Assembly (NCBI GenBank): GCA_963811225.1
Contig: CAWEQO010000016.1
Location: forward strand, 1 to 63,789
DNA: 63,789 bases
Origin: CAWEQO01 sp963811225
Lineage (GTDB): Bacteria > Chloroflexota > Anaerolineae > Anaerolineales > Anaerolineaceae
Direction of reading: 5' to 3'
Both the position numbers and the translations under genes were made by a program. Under the pieces are notes generated by a model, which was given only the letters and a program-made list of their open reading frames with translations, was not told where the DNA came from and did not search any database. Position 1 is the stretch's first letter. Every line of letters begins with the position of its first letter. Positions 57,604 through 63,789 of the stretch are shown here, piece after piece.

Positions 57604-57631
57604 TTGACAGGGCGAATGAATAAGGTAAAAT
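57604..57631 (+). promoter_or_regulatory. Promoter of hppA
   Basis: TTGACA (57604-57609), a 16-base spacer and TAAAAT (57626-57631), about 80 bases upstream of the ATG at 57715. Confidence 0.7.
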
Positions 57632-57714
57632 AGGACGAGTATCTTCACACTTTTGCGCATTGCAGTCCTCTCGATAGGATTGCTTTATGAAATTTACCCC
57701 CAATTGGAGGCAAA

Positions 57715-60036
57715 ATGAATCTCCTAGGTCTTGCCAGGCATGGCTTAAATAGTTTCGAGCAAATCGCTATTGTGGCTGTGGTCGTCACTGCATTTATCAG
57801 TCTTCTTTATGCATGGCTCCTGCGTGGAACCGTGCTGAAGAAAGATAAAGGCACAGAGAAAATGCAAGAGGTTTGGAACGCCATCCGCGTCGGTGCGGAC
57901 AGCTACCTCTCTAGCCAACTCAAGACGATCCTTCCGGCGATTGGTCTTTTAGGCGTCGCGCTCTTCCTGAGTGTTTATGTCGTTCCCCCGAGCGCTGAAG
58001 CATTGGAAGAGTTCCCCCAAAATACCACCATTATTATTGCGGTTGGCCGAACGATTGCGTTCGTCTTGGGCGCAAGCTTCTCGCTGATTGTTGGACAGCT
58101 GGGCATGCGCATGGCCATCCAGGCCAGCGTGCGCGCTTCCTCTGCTGCCCGGCGCGGCTTCAATGAAGCTCTGTCGATCGCCTACTACGCCGGCACCATT
58201 ACCGGTATGCTAACCGATGGTCTCGGTCTGCTGGGCGGCACGGTCATCTTCATTATCTTCGGTAAGGCGGCTCCGGACGCTCTGCTGGGCTTCGGCTTTG
58301 GCGGCACGCTGCTGGCTTTGTTCATGCGCGTCGGCGGTGGCATCTACACCAAGGCTGCCGACGTCGGCGCAGACCTGGTCGGCAAGGTCGAAAAGGACAT
58401 TCCGGAAGATGATCCGCGCAATGCAGCCGTAATTGCAGACCTGGTTGGCGACAACGTCGGCGACTGCGCCGGCATGGCTGCGGATATCTTCGAATCTTAC
58501 GAGGTTACCATCGTCTCGGCCCTGATACTGGGCCTGTCGCTGGTAGCGATCACGGGCGAACTGAAATGGATTGTCTACCCGCTGATCATTCGCGGCATTG
58601 GCGTCATCAGCTCGATCTTGGGAACCTTCACCGTCCCGATTTGGGAAAACTTCCCGATCAAGTTCCTGCGGTCGCATGACGCGGAAGAATCAATGTTCCG
58701 CTCGTACGAAGTCTCCAGCATCAACACGGTGCTGTGGGCCTTCCTGGTGGCAATCCTGTATGCCCATGACTGGCGCCTGGCGATGCTAACGGCCGTTGGC
58801 GTGGGTCTGGCGGTAGCCTTCAACCCGCTCACCTCGTACTTTACCTCCACCAAGCGCACTCCGGTGAAAGAGATCGTCAAGAGTACCGGCACCGGTCCGG
58901 CGACCACGATCCTGACCGGCCTGGCGGTCGGCATGGAATTGAGCGTGTGGGCGCTGCTGCTCATTGCGGTTTCGTTCGTGTTCGCCCTGATGCTGTATGG
59001 CGGCGAACCCTCGGTGTACGTGCTGTATGCGGTGGCTATGATCGGTATCGGCATGTTGAGCCATACCGGCAACAACGTGGCGATGGACTCCTACGGCCCC
59101 ATCTCTGACAATGCCAACGGCATCGGCGAGATGGCCTGGCACGATCTGACCGACAAAGACACCCTGCAAGCCCGCCAGATCATGGCAGACCTGGACGCAG
59201 TCGGCAACACCACCAAAGCGATTACAAAGGGCGTGGCAATTGCCTCGGCCGTGATCGCAGCGGTCAGCCTGTTTGCATCCTTTATTACGGATGTGGGTCG
59301 TGTGCAAATTCAACTGGGCATGCCGGTCATGGAATCGATCCGCGTCTCGAGCACGCGCGTGTTTATCGGGCTGCTGCTCGGCGGCGCGCTGCCGTGGCTG
59401 TTTAGCTCGCTGTCGATCAAGGCAGTCTCGCGTGCGGCCAGCCAGATCGTAGAGGAAGTCCGCCGTCAGTTCCGCATCCCAGGCATTATGGAAGGCACAG
59501 TCAAGCCCGATTATGCCCAGGCGGTCGGTATCTCGACCCGCTCGGCGCAGAAAGAGCTGATCCCCCTGGCGACGATTGCGGTGTTGATGCCGCTGCTGGT
59601 CGGCCTGGTGCTGCAAGTCGAAGCGCTGGGTGGCTTCCTGGTGGGTGTGATCCTGAGTGGACAGCTCCTGGCGGTCTTTATGGCCAACACGGGCGGCGCC
59701 TGGGACAACGCCAAGAAGGCGATCGAAGACGAGCCGCGCAACCTGGAAGCCAATACGGGCAAGGGCTCCGAGCGCCACAAAGCCGGCGTGGTCGGCGACA
59801 CGGTCGGCGATCCGTTGAAGGATACCGCAGGCCCGGCGTTGAACCCGATGATCAAGGTGGTCAACCTGGTCAGCCTGCTGGCAGCGCCAATTATCGTCAA
59901 GTACGAACACTTAGGCGTTGGCGGCTGGATCGTCGTTGCACTCCTGCTGGTGGCGATTATCTGGGCATTCACCCGCAGCCAGCGTCCGGTGGAACCGCTT
60001 GTAACGGTCGAGCCGACAAAAGCGATCGCAGACTAG
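57715..60036 (+). CDS. hppA: Membrane-bound proton-pumping pyrophosphatase, K+-independent type
   Basis: A 773-residue H+-PPase with about 16 helices. It couples PPi hydrolysis to ion pumping. The catalytic loops are complete: GGIYTKAADVGADLVGKVEK (the DVGADLVGK motif), DDPRNAAVIADLVGDNVGDC, DSYGPISDNANGIGEM and, near the C-terminus, NTGGAWDNAKK and GDTVGDPLKDTAGPALN. The segment GNTTKAITKG has Lys where K+-dependent enzymes have Ala, which marks the K+-independent, H+-pumping class. GGAGG precedes the ATG. It is a single gene with its own promoter and terminator; such pumps help energy-limited anaerobes recover energy from biosynthetic PPi. Confidence 0.96.
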   Translation: MNLLGLARHGLNSFEQIAIVAVVVTAFISLLYAWLLRGTVLKKDKGTEKMQEVWNAIRVGADSYLSSQLKTILPAIGLLGVALFLSVYVVPPSAEALEEFPQNTTIIIAVGRTIAFVLGASFSLIVGQLGMRMAIQASVRASSAARRGFNEALSIAYYAGTITGMLTDGLGLLGGTVIFIIFGKAAPDALLGFGFGGTLLALFMRVGGGIYTKAADVGADLVGKVEKDIPEDDPRNAAVIADLVGDNVGDCAGMAADIFESYEVTIVSALILGLSLVAITGELKWIVYPLIIRGIGVISSILGTFTVPIWENFPIKFLRSHDAEESMFRSYEVSSINTVLWAFLVAILYAHDWRLAMLTAVGVGLAVAFNPLTSYFTSTKRTPVKEIVKSTGTGPATTILTGLAVGMELSVWALLLIAVSFVFALMLYGGEPSVYVLYAVAMIGIGMLSHTGNNVAMDSYGPISDNANGIGEMAWHDLTDKDTLQARQIMADLDAVGNTTKAITKGVAIASAVIAAVSLFASFITDVGRVQIQLGMPVMESIRVSSTRVFIGLLLGGALPWLFSSLSIKAVSRAASQIVEEVRRQFRIPGIMEGTVKPDYAQAVGISTRSAQKELIPLATIAVLMPLLVGLVLQVEALGGFLVGVILSGQLLAVFMANTGGAWDNAKKAIEDEPRNLEANTGKGSERHKAGVVGDTVGDPLKDTAGPALNPMIKVVNLVSLLAAPIIVKYEHLGVGGWIVVALLLVAIIWAFTRSQRPVEPLVTVEPTKAIAD

Positions 60037-60060
60037 TTCCGAATCTCAATTGAAACAGAA

Positions 60061-60092
60061 AGATCCGGAGGATTCAAAAATCCTTCGGATCT
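60061..60092 (+). terminator. Intrinsic terminator of hppA
   Basis: AGATCCGGAGGATT (60061-60074) and AATCCTTCGGATCT (60079-60092) form a 14-bp stem with one G-U and a CAAA loop, followed by TTTTT. Confidence 0.92.
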
Positions 60093-60142
60093 TTTTTATT
60101 GTTTACCCTCAACTATTCCACAGCCCCTTGTAATGCAGTGAG

Positions 60143-60637
60143 CTACTTCATCGCTTTCCACATTTTCCGATAGTGGCGGAACATGCGGCGGCGCATCATG
60201 AACATTGCGCCCATCGCCGTGAAGAACGCCAGGGCGATCTTGGTGGCGTCCACCACCGGTTGGACCTGCACGCCCTGCGGACCGATGACAATCGCTGCGA
60301 CCGGGCGGGCGCCCGACCAACCGCCGCCGCTTACGCCGGCGCCGCCGCCCTCTCCCGGCGACTTGTCTTCTTCCGCACCTTCACCGCCGGCGGATTGGAC
60401 CGTTTGGCCTTCCCGGTTCTCTTCCTGCTCTCTACTGATGCCGCCGCCTATGCCGGCTAAGTACATGCCTCCGGCAGAGACCTCTGAAGTCGTGATCACC
60501 GTGAAGTCGCCTGCCTGAACGGGTTCGCTAAACACGACCCCCGGCTTGGTTGGATTGAACAACTTATCGAACAAGTCCGCAAACTGCTGGTTGGCGCTCT
60601 CCATGCGAGTGTTCACGGTTTTAAAGAAGCTAACCAT
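60143..60637 (-). CDS. YtfJ/GerW-family protein
   Basis: A 164-residue protein of the YtfJ/GerW family. The N-terminal part (FKTVNTRMESANQQFADLFD) is followed by the family core GDFTVITTSEVSAGGMYLAG and a Gly/Glu-rich stretch; the middle VAAIVIGPQGVQVQPV is typical, and the C-terminus is a hydrophobic helix with Arg/Lys-rich end (MMRRRMFRHYRKMWKAMK). In Bacillus the homologue is tied to spore germination, but the family is widespread in non-sporulators with unknown role. The start at 60637 overlaps the stop of the upstream small gene by eight bases. Confidence 0.85.
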   Translation of the reverse strand: MVSFFKTVNTRMESANQQFADLFDKLFNPTKPGVVFSEPVQAGDFTVITTSEVSAGGMYLAGIGGGISREQEENREGQTVQSAGGEGAEEDKSPGEGGGAGVSGGGWSGARPVAAIVIGPQGVQVQPVVDATKIALAFFTAMGAMFMMRRRMFRHYRKMWKAMK

Positions 60638-60914
60638 TTTCGTTCCTCCAATTGCGCCTGGGACGCGATCCCAGGCTGAATATAAATGTAAGAGCGGCAA
60701 TCGCCAGGATGCTGATGATGGTGACATCTACGATGGGGATGCGTTCCTGGCTGCCGTCTCGTTCGACCAGGACGGCGGTTGGGCGCGCCCAAGCCAACCG
60801 TCCGATAAAGCCGTTGATGCGGATCGTTTGGGCTTGGGGTGTAACCCTCAGGTCCCCGCGGGTCACCGGCTCACCGGTGATCGATTGCACTTGCACGAGG
60901 TCTTTCAACTGCAT
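60630..60914 (-). CDS. 94-residue membrane protein beside the YtfJ-like gene
   Basis: A small protein with a polar N-terminal part (QLKDLVQVQSITGEPVTRGD) and one C-terminal membrane helix (VTIISILAIAALTFIFSLG) ending in Arg-rich residues. AAAGGA lies about ten bases before the ATG at 60914; an ATG six codons upstream is possible. It overlaps the YtfJ-like gene, so the two are very likely translated together and may act together. I do not recognise the family. Confidence 0.65.
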   Translation of the reverse strand: MQLKDLVQVQSITGEPVTRGDLRVTPQAQTIRINGFIGRLAWARPTAVLVERDGSQERIPIVDVTIISILAIAALTFIFSLGSRPRRNWRNENG

Positions 60915-60961
60915 CAATGCTTTTCCTTTCATTCCAGGCAGGTCTGAACAGGCGGTTTCGG

Positions 60962-61675
60962 TTAATCGCCCTTGGCTTCCTTGACCCATTCGAGTATTTT
61001 CTGGAAATCACCCGGATAGGGCGCTTCAAAGATGGTGGACTCTCCGGTAACGGGATGGAGAAAGGCAATCCGGAAGGCATGCAGGGCCAGCCGGGCGGGG
61101 GTTGACCCGAGGTCGGGCAGATTGTCAGAACGCCCGGGGCCGTAGATCGGATCGAACAGGATTGGGTGGCCGATGGCATAGAGATGGGCGCGGATCTGGT
61201 GCGTGTAGCCAGTACGAGGGTGGGCGGCGATCAGGGTGTGGCCGTCGAAGTAGGTCATCACGTCCACTTCGGTAATGGCCGGGCGGCCTTTGACATTGTC
61301 GACGACCGTGCGATGTTTGCTGCCTACATTCATCCGCAGAGGCAGCTCGACGTTCTGCCAGTCCTTTTCCACAACCCCCTCGACCAGGGCATGATAGGTT
61401 TTGGCCACCTGATGCCGGTCGAACTGCAGGTTCAGGCTGCGGTGGGCCTCGGCCGAGCGGGCTAATAACAACACCCCGCTGGTCTCACGATCCAGGCGGT
61501 GCACAGTCCACAGCCGCCCGTAACGCGGCTCAAGCAGGCGGGTAACGTAGGGAAGATCTGCCTTGTAGCCGTCGGGAATCGAAAGCAGCCCGGCGGGTTT
61601 GTTGATCACCAGCAGGGAGTCGTCCGTGTACAACACCGTTGGTTCTAAATTAGCTTGCATCCCATCCATCTCCAT
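60962..61675 (-). CDS. RluA-family pseudouridine synthase
   Basis: A 237-residue pseudouridine synthase of the RluA/RsuA superfamily. The catalytic Asp is in VHRLDRETSGVLLLARS; KTYHALVEG, HTLIAAHPRTGYTHQIRAHL and GHPILFDPIYG are the other signatures. There is no S4 domain at the N-terminus, so it is of the short RluA type that modifies 23S rRNA or tRNA; the exact target site cannot be told. The start among three close in-frame ATGs is uncertain. Confidence 0.9.
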   Translation of the reverse strand: MEMDGMQANLEPTVLYTDDSLLVINKPAGLLSIPDGYKADLPYVTRLLEPRYGRLWTVHRLDRETSGVLLLARSAEAHRSLNLQFDRHQVAKTYHALVEGVVEKDWQNVELPLRMNVGSKHRTVVDNVKGRPAITEVDVMTYFDGHTLIAAHPRTGYTHQIRAHLYAIGHPILFDPIYGPGRSDNLPDLGSTPARLALHAFRIAFLHPVTGESTIFEAPYPGDFQKILEWVKEAKGD

Positions 61676-61696
61676 CCCTCGGATGGATTGTAACAG

Positions 61697-61765
61697 AAAT
61701 TAAATCATGGGAACAGAAAACAGGGCGCTCAATGCGCCCTGTTTTCTGTTCCCATGATTTAATTT
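61697..61765. terminator. Perfect 32-bp bidirectional inverted repeat
   Basis: Arms 61697-61728 and 61734-61765 are perfectly complementary over 32 bp with a 5-nt loop (TCAAT). The right arm abuts the stop codon of the aldo/keto reductase gene; the left lies upstream of the pseudouridine synthase gene, so both flanking genes run leftwards. The outer ends are A/T-rich. Confidence 0.9.
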
Positions 61766-62737
61766 TTACCAGGAATAGGCCTTGGGCGCTTCGCCACCGG
61801 GACCGGGCCAAATCTCATCCAGGCGCTGGAGGGTCTCATCCGAGAAATGGATCTCCAGGGCATGGGCGCTGTCTTTTAGCTGCTGCATGGTACGCGGGCC
61901 AATGATCGGTGCGGTGACCACCGGATTATGCAGCAGCCAGGCCAAAGCCACCTCAGCGGGTTTCTCGCCCAGGTCTCGGCACAGGGCTTCGTACTGCTCC
62001 AACTGCTGGCGGTGCTCCTCGATTTCCTTCTGCGTGCGCTCGTTCGCGCGTCGTCCCTGGCTGGACTTCTCCAGCGCGCCGCCCAGCAGACCACCTCCCA
62101 ATGGGCTCCAGGGGATCAGGCCCAGGCCATAGTGGCGGCAAGCGGGGATGACCTCCAGCTCGATGGTGCGAGCGTTCAGATTGTAGAGGCTCTGCTCGGA
62201 GACCAGCCCCATGAAGCTGCGCTGCTTGGCGGCAGCCTGAGCGGTGGCGATGTGCCAGCCGGCAAAATTGCTGCTTCCTACGTAGACCACCTTGCCCTGC
62301 TGCACCAGCACTTCCATGGCCTGCCAGATTTCCTGGAAGGGCGTGCCAATTTCAACGTGGTGCATCTGGTACAGGTCGATATGGTCGGTTTGCAAGCGCT
62401 GCAGGCTCTCTTCCACCGCCTGGCGGATGTGGTAGGCCGACAGGCCGCGCTGGTTTGGCCAGTCGCCCATCTCTCCAAACACTTTGGTCGCCAGAACAAT
62501 CTTCTCACGTCGACCACCGCCCTGCGCCAGCCAGCGTCCGATGATCTTTTCGGTGATGCCTTCGCCCTTTTTCCAACCGTAGACGTTGGCGGTGTCGAAG
62601 AAGTTGATGCCCATATCGAGGGCTTCATCCATGATGCGGAAGCTGTCTTCCTCATTTGCGACGGGGCCAAAATTCATTGTGCCGAGGCACAGGCGGCTGA
62701 CGGTAAGTCCCGTCCGCCCGAGGTGCGTGTATTCCAT
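61766..62737 (-). CDS. Aldo/keto reductase
   Basis: A 323-residue aldo/keto reductase of the YajO/Tas-like group. The catalytic tetrad is seen as Asp and Tyr in NFFDTANVYG, Lys in VLATKVFG and His in IDLYQMHHVE. The phosphate-binding end VVTAPIIGPRTMQQL is also clear. An NADPH-dependent reduction of an aldehyde or ketone is likely; the substrate is unknown. AGGAGG lies six bases before the ATG at 62737; an open frame upstream is not coding. It is divergent from the monooxygenase gene. Confidence 0.93.
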   Translation of the reverse strand: MEYTHLGRTGLTVSRLCLGTMNFGPVANEEDSFRIMDEALDMGINFFDTANVYGWKKGEGITEKIIGRWLAQGGGRREKIVLATKVFGEMGDWPNQRGLSAYHIRQAVEESLQRLQTDHIDLYQMHHVEIGTPFQEIWQAMEVLVQQGKVVYVGSSNFAGWHIATAQAAAKQRSFMGLVSEQSLYNLNARTIELEVIPACRHYGLGLIPWSPLGGGLLGGALEKSSQGRRANERTQKEIEEHRQQLEQYEALCRDLGEKPAEVALAWLLHNPVVTAPIIGPRTMQQLKDSAHALEIHFSDETLQRLDEIWPGPGGEAPKAYSW

Positions 62738-62899
62738 CGATTCCCTCCTGAAGTGATTTTTGTAAGTCGAGTTGATCTTATCAAGAAAGAGACGGGGAGT
62801 CAAACCCGAGCACCTCGGGCGAAGGTAGAAATATCCATATTGGACTCGGCTGTTTCGATATACAATAAGGCTAGTTTGACAGAAAATGAGGAGGGAAAG

Positions 62900-63208
62900 A
62901 TGCATATCGTACTCGTGCATATCCATGTTAAGCCGGAATTTGTGGACAAATTTAAAGCAGCCAGCCTGGAGAATGCCCGTAACAGCGTGCTGGAGCCGGG
63001 GGTGGCGCGCTTCGATGTGATCCAGCAGAAAGAGGACCCAACGCGCTTCACCCTGGTGGAGGTTTACCGGGACACCGAGGCGCCGGCTCTGCATAAACAG
63101 ACCGCCCACTATAGCAATTGGCGTGAGGCCGTGACGGATTGGATGGCTGAGCCGCGTCAGGGCGTGGCGTATGCAAACCTTTTCCCGGCAGACGAGGGAT
63201 GGGGATAA
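62900..63208 (+). CDS. ABM-domain monooxygenase (YgiN/LsrG-like)
   Basis: A 102-residue protein of the antibiotic biosynthesis monooxygenase (ABM) fold. MHIVLVHIHVKPEFVDKFKA, NSVLEPGVARFDVIQQKEDP, FTLVEVYRDTEAPALHKQTA and HYSNWREAV are typical. Members include quinol monooxygenase YgiN and LsrG; the activity here is open. GAGGAGG precedes the ATG. It is followed by an alcohol dehydrogenase gene three bases on, so a small catabolic operon is likely. Confidence 0.85.
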   Translation: MHIVLVHIHVKPEFVDKFKAASLENARNSVLEPGVARFDVIQQKEDPTRFTLVEVYRDTEAPALHKQTAHYSNWREAVTDWMAEPRQGVAYANLFPADEGWG

Positions 63209-63211
63209 GCC

Positions 63212-63789
63212 ATGCCGTTCGAGTTTGCAACCGCCAGCCGTATCCGCTTTGGCAGCGGGGCCTTCGGGGATGTAGGTGAGATCGCGAGCGAGATGGGCAA
63301 GCGCGCCCTGGTCGTGATCGGTCAAAGTGGCAATTTCGCCGAGGAGCTCTACCAGCAGCTGTCTGAGCGGGGTATCGAGTGGGTGGAGGTGCGGGCAGCC
63401 GGCGAGCCGACGACCTTGTCCGTGCAGCAAGGGGTCGAAACGGCGCGGGCGTTCGGGGCAGAATTCGGCGTGGCCCTGGGCGGCGGCAGCGTGATCGATA
63501 CCGGCAAGGCCATCACTGCCATGCTGACCAACTCGGGCGAGCTGTTGGATTACCTGGAGGTGGTCGGGCGAGGACAGAAGATCGCCAACCCGGCCGCAGC
63601 GCTGATCGCGATCCCGACCACGGCAGGCACCGGCAGCGAAGTGACCCGCAACGCCGTACTGGGTGTGCCCGACAGCCGGGTAAAAGTCAGCCTGCGCAGT
63701 CCGCTGATGATCCCGCGTGTGGCGCTGGTGGACCCCGAGCTGACCCTCAGCCTTCCGCCGGCAATGACCGCCTCAAGCGGCATGGATGC
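63212..63789 (+). CDS. Iron-type alcohol dehydrogenase, cut by the window end
   Basis: The first 192 residues of a group III (iron-containing) alcohol dehydrogenase. MPFEFATASRIRFGSGAFGD at the start, GVALGGGSVIDTGKAITAML (NAD-binding) and IAIPTTAGTGSEVTRNAVL are family hallmarks; the His ligands of the metal would lie beyond the window end. The frame is open to the last base. It is probably co-transcribed with the monooxygenase gene three bases upstream. Confidence 0.88.
   Translation, partial: MPFEFATASRIRFGSGAFGDVGEIASEMGKRALVVIGQSGNFAEELYQQLSERGIEWVEVRAAGEPTTLSVQQGVETARAFGAEFGVALGGGSVIDTGKAITAMLTNSGELLDYLEVVGRGQKIANPAAALIAIPTTAGTGSEVTRNAVLGVPDSRVKVSLRSPLMIPRVALVDPELTLSLPPAMTASSGMD

Noticed and set aside
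58786..59910. 374-codon open frame opposite hppA
   Set aside because: His/Arg/Gln-rich shadow of a conserved membrane protein; no ribosome-binding site.
1..63789. CRISPR arrays, insertion sequences, prophage genes, rRNA genes
   Set aside because: I looked for spaced repeats, transposase or integrase motifs and rRNA stretches and saw none.

Overview
The window looks like the chromosome of a GC-rich (by eye roughly 60 percent), free-living bacterium of the Chloroflexota, most likely an Anaerolineae-type heterotroph. There is no rRNA gene here, so this rests on the overall look of the proteins: a SigA-type sigma factor, Pro/Ala/Thr-rich linkers behind lipoprotein signals, a GldA/GldF/GldG-like ABC module next to a DUF4340 protein, a large acidic TPR protein and a K+-independent H+-pyrophosphatase. 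No phage, transposase, integrase or CRISPR array was seen.

Layout. 1-5 kb: L-2-hydroxyglutarate oxidase, a small elongation-factor-like protein and a two-component system. 5-7.2 kb: membrane proteins, one with a frameshift. 7.3-9.05 kb: a two-gene YeeE/YedE transporter. The first gene is a triheme cytochrome c-YeeE fusion. The second has an in-frame UGA at the conserved GY(C)PGT position, followed by a bacterial SECIS-like hairpin, so it is a probable selenoprotein. 9.3-12 kb: a GH4 glycosidase, and queF with a frameshifted queuosine-precursor transporter. 12-19 kb: a TetR-controlled MacAB/Lol-like ABC export operon divergent from a fucose/arabinose-isomerase-like enzyme, with near-consensus promoters and matching palindromes. 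19-21.6 kb: a methyltransferase, an acetyltransferase and an SDR.

21.6-37 kb is the most coherent system: a divergent GntR-controlled locus. Leftwards run GntR, an oligopeptide-type ABC transporter, a 61-aa membrane protein and a substrate-binding lipoprotein that appears circularly permuted. Rightwards run NamZ (DUF1343), NagZ, a double GNAT protein, an AmiE-like serine hydrolase, an AnmK-MurQ fusion and a BadF/BcrA-type amino-sugar kinase. Three copies of an inverted repeat (TGCTA-N8-TAGCA type) sit on the two promoters. I read this as import and breakdown of muropeptides, probably from dead cells of other bacteria.

37-46 kb: a BMP-type (nucleoside) ABC transporter followed by a two-gene xanthine-dehydrogenase-family enzyme, a likely purine salvage or catabolic block. 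46-48 kb: DUF1254/DUF1214 proteins, tRNA-Asp and Ndk. 48-53 kb: a 1196-aa TPR protein with many Trp motifs in a Glu-rich tail, and RpoD. 53-60 kb: the Gld-like ABC cluster and H+-PPase. 60-63.8 kb: a YtfJ/GerW-like protein, an RluA-type pseudouridine synthase, an aldo/keto reductase, an ABM-domain monooxygenase and a truncated iron-type alcohol dehydrogenase.

Unusually long, near-perfect inverted repeats (18 to about 39 bp stems) close many transcription units and appear to act as bidirectional terminators. Two single-base frameshifts (near 6203 and 10966) and an Asp-to-Asn change at the NagZ nucleophile are either real degeneration or sequence errors.
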